From: a bacterium
Lineage (GTDB): Bacteria; Patescibacteriota; Minisyncoccia; UBA6257; UBA9933
DNA: 54,979 nucleotides
NCBI GenBank assembly: GCA_021796335.1
Contig: JAJYHZ010000003.1
Span: 1 to 54,979 of the forward strand
Direction: 5' to 3'
Under the pieces are notes generated by a model that saw only the letters and a program-made list of their open reading frames with translations, was not told where the DNA came from and ran no database searches. Made by a program: the position numbers and the translations under genes. Shown here piece after piece: positions 1 through 7,963 of this stretch (position 1 is the first letter of the stretch; each line of letters starts with the position of its first letter).

Positions 1-360
1 CAGGGCGGGAATTTATTCTTACGGCCGGCCGGCAACGGAAACTTATGGGCAAATAATTCAATAACTGCCAGTGGTAATGTTTACGGCAATGACATCTGCA
101 CTTTTGGGGGAAAATGCTTGAGTCAGGCCGGAGGCGGGTTAAGTCAAGTAACAACATATAATTTTACTGCAAATGGCTCATATCTGGGTATTCATAAATT
201 CTGCTTTTTAAGTAAAATTCAGTATGGTTGGTATAGTAATATCGGAAATTCTTGGATTGCGGTAAATGGAACATTTAATGGACCATGGTATTTAAGTGTT
301 ACTGGCGCGCATCCTTTAAGTTCCCCTCCGGATCAGGCAAGTGAGATATGTGTTGATTAA
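1..360 (+). CDS. Adhesin-like surface protein, C-terminal part (5' end outside window)
   Basis: The frame is open from base 1 to a TAA at 360, so only the C-terminal 119 residues are present. It begins in a Gly/Asn-rich repeat-like stem and passes through the junction GGKCLS (about residues 36-41). It ends in a distinct C-terminal module of about 75 residues rich in aromatic residues, Ser and Asn. The stem plus GGKCLS recurs in the next gene, where a different C-terminal module follows, so the two are paralogues. Stems of this type occur in tail-fibre-like and extracellular adhesin proteins. A surface or binding role is an inference; no catalytic motif is visible. Confidence 0.6.
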   Translation, partial: QGGNLFLRPAGNGNLWANNSITASGNVYGNDICTFGGKCLSQAGGGLSQVTTYNFTANGSYLGIHKFCFLSKIQYGWYSNIGNSWIAVNGTFNGPWYLSVTGAHPLSSPPDQASEICVD

Positions 361-458
361 ATTTAACTTTTTATCCAAATGTAAGGATTAACACAATCCG
401 GATTCACGGAATTTTATTTATTATTAAATTATAAAAATATAAATTAATAATATAAATT

Positions 459-515
459 ATGGATAACACAATTGCAACCGACAATAAGTCAAAATTAAAT
501 AGAGGAGTTATATAG
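459..515 (+). other. Short ORF preceding the second adhesin gene, possibly its displaced 5' end
   Basis: An ATG at 459 opens 18 codons ending at TAG 513-515. Near base 499 the frame of the next gene takes over and reads upstream of its GTG start without a stop back to a TAA at 496-498. A single-base indel near 499 would join the two into one longer protein. It may therefore be a frameshifted start or chance. Confidence 0.25.
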
Positions 516-555
516 CGATGGCCAATCTGCTCCGGTTTATGACAATGGAACTAAT

Positions 556-1092
556 GTGGGAATCGGAACTACAAACCCCAGTTCCAAACTTGATGTTAAT
601 GGAGATCTTAACGTTAATGGAGCTGCTAGCATCAAACAAAATCTAAATATTGACGGACAAGTTCATGCGAGTGGCGATGTTTGTACGGATGCCGGAGGAG
701 GGAAATGTCTAAGCAATCTTTCCAATTCTTCAAACGTAATCCCAGCCGGCTATTCTTTTGTGCCATTCGGTCAGGAATTGGTTTTATTGAAAAGTAATGC
801 GTATACTCAGGCAGAAAGTAATGGCACGTCTGCTGCCGCGCGAGTTTATAATGGTCAGATTCAAACACGCGTATGGATAAATCAAGCCAATGCCTTTAAC
901 GGAGCATTTGGTTTTAATGGGACAGTATTATGTGATTCCGGGTGGGTGAATGGTTTTAATGCATCCTGCGGCGCTTGGAGGCAGATAACTTATACCACTG
1001 TTTATGGCGCAACTGATATTAATGGGGTTGGCGTGGCTTGGACAAGCAATGGGTTTAATAGTTCATCTGGTTCTAATTATGCATCATGGTAA
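556..1092 (+). CDS. Adhesin-like tail-fibre-type surface protein
   Basis: The 178-residue product opens with a VGIGTTNPSSKLDVNG-type motif. This motif is typical of the coiled or beta-helical stems of tail-fibre-like proteins. A short repetitive stem (DVNGDLNVNG), the junction GGGKCLS (about residue 49) and a C-terminal module rich in Asn, Trp and Gly follow. The start is uncertain. GTG 556 is the first usable codon, but homologous-looking sequence continues in frame upstream to about 499, so the gene may be 5'-truncated or frameshifted. No signal peptide is visible with this start. The shared stem and unlike C-terminus relative to the preceding gene suggest module exchange at the C-terminus. 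Function is inferred only. Confidence 0.5.
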   Translation: MGIGTTNPSSKLDVNGDLNVNGAASIKQNLNIDGQVHASGDVCTDAGGGKCLSNLSNSSNVIPAGYSFVPFGQELVLLKSNAYTQAESNGTSAAARVYNGQIQTRVWINQANAFNGAFGFNGTVLCDSGWVNGFNASCGAWRQITYTTVYGATDINGVGVAWTSNGFNSSSGSNYASW

Positions 1093-1165
1093 TAGCGGCA
1101 ATAATAATTATTATTAATTAATAAAATATTCGGTTCGGTGATTTTAAATAAGAATAATTTTTACG

Positions 1166-1726
1166 ATGCGAAATAAATTTATAAAAATAACAATAATTAT
1201 ATTAATTTTTGTTTTAGGACTTGTTATTGGATTTACGATAGCGGCTAAAGTTTTTTCCACTGCCTTAAATAATCAAAACAGGGATACTATTACTGCTACT
1301 CAAAGCCAAAATAAAATTTGGAACAGCATGATTATTAAAAACATCAATGGACTTGTGGAAAAAATAGACAATAATAAATTAACGGTAAAAATAACACTGG
1401 CAGAACCTTTGGTTGGTTCGAATTCTAATGAAAAAACCGTTGATATTGACGGCAATACCAAATTTTTTCAATTAACCCAAAAAGATTCCAAAGAATACCA
1501 GAAAGAAATCGCCAATTTTCAGGAGTCAATAAAAGCGCCAACCGCCGTTCAAACTACCCAGCCCCCGATTCCTTTTAACAAAACGCAAATCAATTTTTCA
1601 GATATAAAACCCAATCAGCAAGTTTTGATTACTTCTGCCAGCGACATCAAAAATGCCCAAGAATTCAAGGCAACGGAAATCGATATTCTGCCGGATGTCG
1701 GCCAATCTTCAAATACTGGTAATTGA
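1166..1726 (+). CDS. Membrane-anchored hypothetical protein, DUF5666-like
   Basis: This is a 186-residue protein with one N-terminal hydrophobic segment (about residues 7-29), so it is probably anchored in the membrane with the rest outside. The outer part has a small beta-barrel-like pattern: GLVEKIDNNKLTVKI near the start, a VDIDGNTKFF strand, then FSDIKPNQQVLI and ATEI near the end. These resemble single-domain DUF5666-type proteins, but the family call is tentative. It stands alone with a strong terminator directly behind it. No catalytic residues are recognised. Confidence 0.55.
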   Translation: MRNKFIKITIIILIFVLGLVIGFTIAAKVFSTALNNQNRDTITATQSQNKIWNSMIIKNINGLVEKIDNNKLTVKITLAEPLVGSNSNEKTVDIDGNTKFFQLTQKDSKEYQKEIANFQESIKAPTAVQTTQPPIPFNKTQINFSDIKPNQQVLITSASDIKNAQEFKATEIDILPDVGQSSNTGN

Positions 1727-1727
1727 T

Positions 1728-1760
1728 TAAAATGCCTCGCAATGAATGCGAGGCATTTTA
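1728..1760 (+). terminator. Rho-independent terminator
   Basis: A perfect 13-bp inverted repeat (1728-1740 and 1748-1760, loop 1741-1747) has core GCCTCGC/GCGAGGC and is followed by a T-rich tract. It lies just after the preceding stop codon. Confidence 0.9.
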
Positions 1761-1863
1761 TTGTTTTTATTTGTATTTATTTTGAATTAGAAACTTATTC
1801 TGAATACTGAAATAAATTCAGCACAAGTTTTATTTCGGAATTTATTCTCATTGCTGTTTTAGA

Positions 1864-1910
1864 TTTCTGAAATCCCGCGCAAATTAAATTTTAATATGGG
1901 ACAAGCAAGC
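1864..1910. repeat. Degenerate intergenic repeat, copy 1
   Basis: The stretch runs from GAAATCCCGCGCAAATT to GGGACAAGCAAG. It resembles 5598-5645, which has the same order of words (GGGATTTCGCACAAA, AAATTTTGATACGGGACAAG). The gene-free stretch 1761-1945 holds nothing else I recognise. Confidence 0.35.
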
Positions 1911-1945
1911 TTGCTTATCAATAGACAGGTTCAGAATAACAGGAA

Positions 1946-1967
1946 AACCGAGTCTTGAAACTCGGTT
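1946..1967 (-). terminator. Hairpin terminator behind gpmI
   Basis: The inverted repeat AACCGAGT/ACTCGGTT (1946-1953, 1960-1967) lies just downstream of the gpmI stop on the minus strand and has a short T run. Confidence 0.6.
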
Positions 1968-1981
1968 CCAAATCAGCAGTC

Positions 1982-3523
1982 CTAAATTAGCAAATCCAGT
2001 AAATTCTGAGCGGTCATCTCAACCGGTTTAGGAAGGTTCATTAATTCCAAAACAGTGGGGGACACGTCTGCTAGAACTCCCATGGGAGCTCTTTCGGCGG
2101 CATGGATTTCTCCATCGGAATTTTCCGTTTTATATTTATTTCCGATCAGGTAAATCGGGACGGGGCTGGCGTCGTGTTTGGTTTCTATTTCTCCGGTTAA
2201 AGGCTCTATCAGTTTTTCGGCATTGCCGTGATCGGCGGTGATAAGCATTACGGCGTCATTTTCCAAAACAGTTTTCATTAAAATTCCGATTTGTTCGTCT
2301 AAAATCCTGATCGCTTCTTCGGTAGCTTTGAAATTCCCGGTGTGGGCGACCATGTCCGCGTTCGCAAAATTGGCCAGAATAAAATCGTAAGTTTTTTCTT
2401 CAATGGCTTGGACCATGCGGGAACAAATTTCGCGGGCGCGCATTTCGGGATGCTCGTCGTGCTGGCCGGTTTGAGACGGGATTAGAACGCGGTATTCGTT
2501 TGGATAAGGGTCTTCTTTCAGGCCGTTGAAAAAATAAGTGACATGGGCGTATTTTTCGGTTTCGGCGACGCGAAACTGGATTTTACCGCTGTCGGAAAGG
2601 ACCTTCCCCAGGGGTGTGTCGATTTCTTCAGGAGGGAAGACATTCGGAATATCGAATGCGTCATCATAACTGATCATCGAGGCAATAAAAAGATTGTTGA
2701 ATTTTTTCGTCGGAAATTCTTTAAAGTCTTTTTGAATGAAAGCGCGGACGATTTGTTTCATGCGATCTTCGCGGAAATTGAAAAAAATTACGGAGTCGTT
2801 GTCACTAATGGGACGTTTGGGATTTACCAGAGCCGGAACGATGTATTCGTCATTTAATCCTTTGTCATAAGTCTCCTGGAGATGTTTTTGAATATCGCTT
2901 ATGGCGGGACCGTTGCCGATCATGGCATTGTAGCCTTCCTGGACTCGCGTCCAATTCTTCGCCCGATCCATCGTATAGTAGCGGCCGGCTAAGCTGGCAA
3001 CTTGTTCTCGATAAGGAAGTTTTTCGATCAGTTTCATGGCGGATTCCGGTTCGCTGTCGCGCCCATCGGTTATCAGATGAAGATTCAGTTTTTCTTTTGG
3101 AAAATTTTCTTTATCGGCGAAATCGATCAAAGCTTTGAGATGTTCAAATGAAGCATGGACATTAGCTTCGGTCAAAAGGCCGATTAAATTTACGCTAGAA
3201 TTCTTTTCTTTAGCATGGTCAAATGCTCTTTTAATGGTTTCGTTTTGGAAAAATTGCCCGTTTCTGATAGCCAGAGTGATTCGCGGATAATTTTGGTAAA
3301 TGATGCGTCCGGCGCCCATATTTAAATGGCCGACTTCGCTGTTTCCTTCTTCTCCCCAGGGTAGGCCGACGGAAATTCCAGATGCCTGAAGAGCGCCAAT
3401 CGGGAAATTATGCTTTATGTAATTGAAGTTAGGCGGATTAACGAGATAAATCGGATTGGTAAAATCATGAGCTCCGATACCCCATCCGTCGAGAACAACT
3501 AAGATAACTGTTTGCTTATGCAT
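1982..3523 (-). CDS. gpmI: 2,3-bisphosphoglycerate-independent phosphoglycerate mutase
   Basis: The product interconverts 3- and 2-phosphoglycerate in lower glycolysis, in the cytosol. It has 513 residues, the usual length for this Mn-dependent alkaline-phosphatase-superfamily enzyme. The N-terminus carries VLDGWG, the first metal site. EEGNSEVGHLNMGAGR (about residues 58-73) contains the serine that forms the phosphoenzyme. DGRDSEP and the late TADHGNAEK metal site also follow in order. The start at 3523 (MHKQTVILVVLDGWG) is the normal family start, and its leader is A/T-rich with no Shine-Dalgarno. With the aldolase at 26182 it shows that glycolysis is retained. Confidence 0.97.
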   Translation of the reverse strand: MHKQTVILVVLDGWGIGAHDFTNPIYLVNPPNFNYIKHNFPIGALQASGISVGLPWGEEGNSEVGHLNMGAGRIIYQNYPRITLAIRNGQFFQNETIKRAFDHAKEKNSSVNLIGLLTEANVHASFEHLKALIDFADKENFPKEKLNLHLITDGRDSEPESAMKLIEKLPYREQVASLAGRYYTMDRAKNWTRVQEGYNAMIGNGPAISDIQKHLQETYDKGLNDEYIVPALVNPKRPISDNDSVIFFNFREDRMKQIVRAFIQKDFKEFPTKKFNNLFIASMISYDDAFDIPNVFPPEEIDTPLGKVLSDSGKIQFRVAETEKYAHVTYFFNGLKEDPYPNEYRVLIPSQTGQHDEHPEMRAREICSRMVQAIEEKTYDFILANFANADMVAHTGNFKATEEAIRILDEQIGILMKTVLENDAVMLITADHGNAEKLIEPLTGEIETKHDASPVPIYLIGNKYKTENSDGEIHAAERAPMGVLADVSPTVLELMNLPKPVEMTAQNLLDLLI

Positions 3524-3629
3524 TGTTTTATTCTAATTTATGATGATTACTTAAACAAGCATAATCAAAAAATAAAGCTTATAATGTTGTTATGTTCATA
3601 TAAATTAATGCATAATTATAATATTAAAA

Positions 3630-3869
3630 ATGAAAACTCAGAAATATCTTCAACACATAAAAATCCCAAACCATTTAAGATTATTCAAATTGATTCTCAT
3701 CCCCCTTATTTTTATCGGAGGGGTTATTTTCAATGTACAAGTTAAAGCTGCTGCTTCCTATTTTGGCCAAATAACCAAAAATTCCCTTATCCTGTTCCAA
3801 AAATCCAATAATATTTCCCAAACCGGAGTTTTTGATTCTTCCACCAGAGGAGTGATGAATGGGGAGTAA
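3630..3869 (+). CDS. Small secreted protein with one peptidoglycan-binding-like repeat
   Basis: This is a 79-residue ORF with a basic N-terminus and a hydrophobic segment (about residues 20-36) followed by VKAAAS, which fits a signal peptide. The rest, YFGQITKNSLILFQKSNNIS and then QTGVFDSSTRGVMN, matches the rhythm of a PG_binding_1 repeat (FQ..N.LS.TG.....TR..LN). Family members are normally fused to a larger enzyme or repeated. Here the protein stops right after a single repeat, so it may be a stand-alone wall-binding peptide or a truncated remnant. No terminator or partner gene is evident. Confidence 0.5.
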   Translation: MKTQKYLQHIKIPNHLRLFKLILIPLIFIGGVIFNVQVKAAASYFGQITKNSLILFQKSNNISQTGVFDSSTRGVMNGE

Positions 3870-3986
3870 AAAAGAAACTCGGACATAATGCAGAGTGATT
3901 ATCAGATTTCCATTTTGCGTGATTCTTGCTGCAAATTTTTTGACTTTTGATCTTTAAATTTTTATTATTTAGAAAATAAACCCTTC

Positions 3987-5414
3987 ATGAACAATTCAAG
4001 GCAAAAAAAAATAAAAGTCATCGATATTGTCAGGAAATCTCCCGAAGAAAAGTTTGAAAAAATAACAAAAAAGAAAGAACTCGCCAAAAAAATATCTTCC
4101 GAACAAGATTCGGAAATAAAAATAGGGAAAAGAGAATTGATTAATGAATCGATCAAAGAATCGGCGGAAGAAAAACCGCATATTTTAGATAAGAATTTTA
4201 AATTTGAAAAAGAGCCTACATTTCTAGCAGTGAAAAGGGAGGATAAGCGTGAATCTGTTCATCATCGCGAGGTAAAAGAAAAAAATAAAAAATCCCGCAA
4301 ATTTTATTTGATAACCAGTTTAGCAGTAATTTTTTTGATTTTAGTAGGATTTGTGGGAGCAAACGCTTTGCCGAGAGCGGATATAAAAATCACTCTTAAA
4401 ACCGCGGATTGGCAGTGGGGTGGTTCAGTGGGGTTGAATCCGAATATCGCAGAGCCGGACGGAACAAACATACAAATTCCCGTGGCTAATTTTTCACAGA
4501 CGAAGAACGGGACGTTCAGCTGGCCAGCAACCGGCGGAATAAGGCATGTAGAAAATAAGGCAACTGGCCAGATTACAATTTACGACAATTACAGCAATGC
4601 CGATCAGGTTTTGGTGGCAGGAACAAGATTTGAAACTCCGGACGGAAAAATTTTCAGATTGCAGAACAGGATTACGGTGCCGGGAATGAGCAGTATAACC
4701 GCGAGCGTGACGGCAGATCAGCCGGGCAATGCATACAATATCGGTCAAGTTCAAAAATTTACAGTTCCGGGTTTTTCCGGTTCTGCGAAATTCGAGAAAA
4801 TATATGGACAGTCGACTCAGCCAATGGCCGGCGGATTCGTCGGAGACGGAAAATATCCGTCTGATAGCGATATAGCGAAGGCAAAGGCAAATGCGGAAAA
4901 TCAAATTAAAAACGGTCTTGAATCGTATGTTTATTCGCAAATCCCGACTGACGGAGGTTTTAAAGTAATTGACGGGAGTAAGAATTTTAAAATTACCAAA
5001 GAAACCGTGAATAATAACACTGATGCCAGCGGAAATTTTTCGGTTTTCATAGAAGCTCAAGAATCTTTACAGGCTTTTAAAGAAAGCGACCTTACAAAAT
5101 TAATGACTGGATTGATGAGGGTGGCGAACAATAACGATCCCGATTATCAAATAAAAAATTATAAAATCGATTACGGAAGCTTTTCGGCAGATTCAAAAAA
5201 TAGCTCAATTTCGATTAATTTTGACGGGACTTTCTATAAGCCGATTGATCCGGCCGATCTTAAAAAGCAGATTTTGGGGAAATCAGAAACGGATTTGAGG
5301 AATTTGATTTATTCGCTTTCTTCGAAAATCGAAAAGGCGGATATTTCAATAGGTCCGTTCTGGGTAACCAAAGTCCCGACTGATCAAAATAAAGTAAATT
5401 TGGAGATAGACTGA
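3987..5414 (+). CDS. Membrane protein with baseplate-J-like domain
   Basis: The 475-residue product has a highly charged, Lys/Glu-rich N-terminal region (residues 1-100), one membrane segment (about 105-125), and a large outer region. The outer part contains ATGQITIYDNYSNADQ and AGTRFETPDGKIFR near residues 190-220. These resemble baseplate-J/gp47-like proteins found widely as membrane proteins in Parcubacteria. The family role in these cells is not established, so a cell-envelope assembly or surface function is inferred. It ends with TGA, evidence that TGA is a stop here. The gene stands alone. Confidence 0.6.
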   Translation: MNNSRQKKIKVIDIVRKSPEEKFEKITKKKELAKKISSEQDSEIKIGKRELINESIKESAEEKPHILDKNFKFEKEPTFLAVKREDKRESVHHREVKEKNKKSRKFYLITSLAVIFLILVGFVGANALPRADIKITLKTADWQWGGSVGLNPNIAEPDGTNIQIPVANFSQTKNGTFSWPATGGIRHVENKATGQITIYDNYSNADQVLVAGTRFETPDGKIFRLQNRITVPGMSSITASVTADQPGNAYNIGQVQKFTVPGFSGSAKFEKIYGQSTQPMAGGFVGDGKYPSDSDIAKAKANAENQIKNGLESYVYSQIPTDGGFKVIDGSKNFKITKETVNNNTDASGNFSVFIEAQESLQAFKESDLTKLMTGLMRVANNNDPDYQIKNYKIDYGSFSADSKNSSISINFDGTFYKPIDPADLKKQILGKSETDLRNLIYSLSSKIEKADISIGPFWVTKVPTDQNKVNLEID

Positions 5415-5754
5415 ACTTATTGAAAATCAAAGAGTTCGGAGTTTAATCTTTTTATGCGTAATTTGTGAGGAAAACTCTTGAAATACCGAATAAAATCTGC
5501 TTTAATTTTACTAAAGTGATCAGCCTTGCGAGACGGATTGGCGCCGATTGCGAGTGCCACCCCGAATTTGTTTCGGAGTCTTAAGGATTCATTTTTGACG
5601 CCGGGATTTCGCACAAAAATAAATTTTGATACGGGACAAGTAAATTTCGCATGACAAAATCAGTATGACAAAAATAGTTGATTCTGCGGTATTTCTGAAC
5701 AGTGCCTTGACGGGGTTGACCTTTTAAATTTTATAGTTTAGTATAGATTTTTAC
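5415..5754. other. Gene-free stretch before the ribosomal block
   Basis: No convincing gene is seen in these 340 bases. They contain a degenerate repeat (about 5598-5645) shared with 1864-1910, a small hairpin CCGAA/TTCGG (about 5562-5577), and the infA promoter at the right edge. Confidence 0.5.
5716..5744 (+). promoter_or_regulatory. infA promoter placing the transcript start next to the ATG
   Basis: TTGACC (5716-5721), a 17-base spacer, then TAGTAT (5739-5744). The expected start, 6-8 bases downstream, falls at about 5751, only about 4 bases before the infA ATG at 5755. The mRNA should be leaderless or nearly so. Confidence 0.65.
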
Positions 5755-5967
5755 ATGCCAAACGAAAAAAAGCCATTAATTAAAGGCAGAGTTATCGAAG
5801 CTTTGCCGGCCACCACTTTTAAAGTCCAGCTTGAAAAGGGAGAAGAGATTTTGGCTTATTTGTCCGGCAAAATGAGATTGAATTATATTAAAATTCTTCC
5901 GGGTGATTTTGTTTTGCTTGAATTAAGCCCTGACGGAAAGCGCGGAAGGATTACAAGAAGGCTGTAG
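5755..5967 (+). CDS. infA: Translation initiation factor IF-1
   Basis: This is a 70-residue S1-like OB-fold protein that binds the ribosomal A site during initiation. It has the family pattern [31 protein letters not shown] and then [14 protein letters not shown] and a basic end (GRITRRL). Length and start match the family. It heads the ribosomal block, as in many bacteria. Its promoter lies so close that little or no untranslated leader exists and no Shine-Dalgarno can be present. Cotranscription with rpmJ and beyond is inferred from spacing. Confidence 0.97.
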   Translation: MPNEKKPLIKGRVIEALPATTFKVQLEKGEEILAYLSGKMRLNYIKILPGDFVLLELSPDGKRGRITRRL

Positions 5968-6015
5968 CTTTTCAGAGACTTCTAAATACTAATGGTTAAT
6001 AGCTAAATTATTTTA

Positions 6016-6132
6016 ATGAAAGTACGCGCATCGGTCAAAAAAATTTGCAAAGATTGCAAAACAGTTCGACGAAAGGGTCGCGTTTTTATCATTTGCAAAA
6101 AAAATCCAAAACATAAACAACGACAAGGATAA
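6016..6132 (+). CDS. rpmJ: Ribosomal protein bL36
   Basis: This is a 38-codon gene in the usual position between infA and rpsM. The product [20 protein letters not shown] continues to a conserved [11 protein letters not shown] end. It keeps the zinc-binding set (CKDC, then a Cys and a His), so it is the Cys-containing form. The 48-base gap from infA and A/T-rich leader fit an operon without Shine-Dalgarno signals. Confidence 0.97.
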   Translation: MKVRASVKKICKDCKTVRRKGRVFIICKKNPKHKQRQG

Positions 6133-6154
6133 AATATATTTTAGTTGTCAGTTG

Positions 6155-6185
6155 TTAGTGATTAGTTTTTAAAACTAATCACTAA
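6155..6185. repeat. Perfect inverted repeat in the rpmJ-rpsM spacer
   Basis: TTAGTGATTAGTTTT (6155-6169), one central T, then its exact complement (6171-6185). The same word TTAGTGATTAGTTTTTA recurs at about 13350 in the rpmI-rplT spacer. There is no T tract, so it is not a typical terminator. Confidence 0.8.
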
Positions 6186-6210
6186 TTGCTAATTACTAAG
6201 TGTTAAATTA

Positions 6211-6594
6211 ATGCGTTTATTAGGTATTAATATTCCGGATAATAAAAAATCAGAATATGCCTTAGGTTATCTTTACGGCATTGGTCATACTTTAGCGGTG
6301 AAAATTTTAACGGAAACCAAAATCGATTTAAATAAGAGAATCAAGGATTTGAATGCGGATGAAGTCAGGAAAATCCAAGATTATATTGAAAAGCATTATA
6401 AAGTAGAAGGAGAACTTCGCCAGATAGTCAAGTCAAATATTTCAAGATTGAAAGATATTCAGGCTTACAGGGGAGTAAGACATATGAGGAGATTACCGGC
6501 TAGAGGCCAAAGAACAAAAACAAATTCCCGAACAATTCGAGGCAATGTCAGAAAGACGGCTGCAAGCGGAAAAAGAAAAGTGGAATTGAAATAA
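6211..6594 (+). CDS. rpsM: Ribosomal protein uS13
   Basis: This is a 127-residue small-subunit head protein contacting the P-site tRNA and the inter-subunit bridge. It shows the family's GINIPDNK start, LGYLYGIGHTLAVKIL helix, and the basic RHMRRLPARGQRTKTNSRT tail. The ATG at 6211 is preceded by a hairpin spacer and A/T-rich sequence without Shine-Dalgarno. Gene order rpmJ-rpsM-rpsK-rpsD-rpoA-rplQ is the classical alpha operon. Confidence 0.97.
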   Translation: MRLLGINIPDNKKSEYALGYLYGIGHTLAVKILTETKIDLNKRIKDLNADEVRKIQDYIEKHYKVEGELRQIVKSNISRLKDIQAYRGVRHMRRLPARGQRTKTNSRTIRGNVRKTAASGKRKVELK

Positions 6595-6686
6595 AATATT
6601 TAATGCTAATATACTAATGCATGTGAATGCAATAAATAATACTAATTATTACAAAACTTGCATATTCGCATTATTTAGCCAAAACT

Positions 6687-7139
6687 ATGGGTAAAAAGAA
6701 AGTTATAAAACAAACAGAAGCAGAAGTGCTGAAAGAAAGCGAAAACCTGGAAAAGGTGATGACTAAGGTTTCAGGGAAGGCATCATCGAAAAAAATCGAA
6801 AACGGCAAGGTTTTCATAAATGCAACATATAACAATACTTTGATAACGGTTACGACCGGCAACGGTGATGTAATCGCCTGGGTTTCGGCTGGAAGCTTAG
6901 GCTTTTCTGGTCCCAAAAAAGCAACTCCATTTGCTTCTTCGAAAGCGATTGCCGCTTTGGCGGAAAAAGTTAAAAAAGTGGGATTGATGAATATCGAAAT
7001 AATCGTTAAGGGGGTTGGATCGGGCCGGGATTCGGCCATTCGGTCTTTAGCGAATCAGGGTTTCAATATAACTTCGGTTAAAGACGTGACTCCGATCCCG
7101 CACAACGGACCGCGGCCGGTCAAGGTTAGAAGAATATAA
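6687..7139 (+). CDS. rpsK: Ribosomal protein uS11
   Basis: This is a 150-residue platform protein of the small subunit. The conserved body runs from GKVFINATYNNTLITVT to VTPIPHNGPRPVKVRRI. About 35 extra charged residues precede it; bacterial S11 is usually near 130 residues. The usual HNGCRPPK near the C-terminus reads HNGPRPVK here. Family assignment is firm. The preceding spacer (6595-6686) is rich in repeated AATGCA/TGCATT words able to pair. Confidence 0.96.
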   Translation: MGKKKVIKQTEAEVLKESENLEKVMTKVSGKASSKKIENGKVFINATYNNTLITVTTGNGDVIAWVSAGSLGFSGPKKATPFASSKAIAALAEKVKKVGLMNIEIIVKGVGSGRDSAIRSLANQGFNITSVKDVTPIPHNGPRPVKVRRI

Positions 7140-7170
7140 TCACAAATTTACACAAATGTGGCACAAATAT

Positions 7171-7186
7171 CACGAATTCGTGAAAT
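7171..7186. repeat. Palindrome in the rpsK-rpsD spacer
   Basis: TCACGAATTCGTGA is a 14-bp palindrome set among CACAAAT words. Related words form a longer hairpin at about 34215-34255 before rpmE. Confidence 0.6.
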
Positions 7187-7212
7187 ACGTGTCTGACTAG
7201 GGAATAATTAGT

Positions 7213-7827
7213 ATGCTAAAAGCAAAAGAAAAAAAAGAAAGAGCGTTAGGTGTCAAGCTTTTTTTGAAAGCGGAACGTTGCAGTTCTCCGAAATGTGCGA
7301 CAGTAAGGCGTCCGGGCAGGCCGGGACAGCATGGAAAGGCTCGAAGAAAAACGATTTCGGAATACGGTCAGCAGTTAATGGAAAAACAAAAAATAATGTT
7401 CAGCTACGGATTAAGAGAGTCTCAGATGAGAAGAATTTTCAAAGAAGCTTTAGGGAAAAAGACAAATGTTATCGATGCAATTTTTGGACTTTTGGAAAGA
7501 AGACTGGACAATGTTGTTTATAGACTGGGAATAGCTCCATCGAGGATAATGGCGCGGCAATTCGTAAGCCACGGGCATATAACGGTGAACGGTAAAAAAA
7601 CAACTATACCGTCTTTTTTGGTAAAAAAAGGGGATATGATTTCAATCCGGGCGTCTTCTGCTGATTTGGCGATATTTAAAGAACTGCAAAATAATTTAAA
7701 GAAATATGAGGCGCCATCATGGCTTTTTATGGATAAAGAAAAATTGCAGGGGACAATGAAAGCAACGCCGGTTGCAAACGAAACAATGTTCGATATTAAT
7801 CTCGTCGTTGATTTCTACAGTAAGTAA
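7213..7827 (+). CDS. rpsD: Ribosomal protein uS4
   Basis: This is a 204-residue primary 16S-binding protein with the S4 fold: KLFLKAERCSSPKCA, GRPGQHGKARRK, an RLDNVVYRLG helix and the S4 RNA-binding HGHITVNGKK loop. The family N-terminus with its first CxxC pair is absent. An in-frame TAG lies 15 bases upstream of the ATG, so it is not merely missed. Only the second Cys pair of the zinc-type site remains. In many bacteria S4 is the autoregulator of this operon; whether it is so here cannot be told. Confidence 0.96.
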   Translation: MLKAKEKKERALGVKLFLKAERCSSPKCATVRRPGRPGQHGKARRKTISEYGQQLMEKQKIMFSYGLRESQMRRIFKEALGKKTNVIDAIFGLLERRLDNVVYRLGIAPSRIMARQFVSHGHITVNGKKTTIPSFLVKKGDMISIRASSADLAIFKELQNNLKKYEAPSWLFMDKEKLQGTMKATPVANETMFDINLVVDFYSK

Positions 7828-7963
7828 TTAAATTAATAAAACACATAGCTCTGAGTGCACGAAACGCAGAAGATGAAAATTAATTAAAAAACATAAATAA
7901 AGCATAATCAGAGATGTTCAAAACTAAAAAATTTGAACGAGGAGCGGTTAATGCTTAAAAATT

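Noticed and set aside
518-649. ATG ORF at 518 with AGAGGAG upstream
   Set aside because: It runs in another frame for 43 codons through the region where the adhesin frame has clear homology-like motifs. The leader match is likely chance.
600-1092. Possible diversity-generating retroelement target in the second adhesin
   Set aside because: The C-terminus is Asn-rich and variable-looking, but there is no reverse transcriptase or template repeat in the window.
5417-5614. 65-codon minus ORF before infA
   Set aside because: Composition is not protein-like and it lies over the degenerate repeat.
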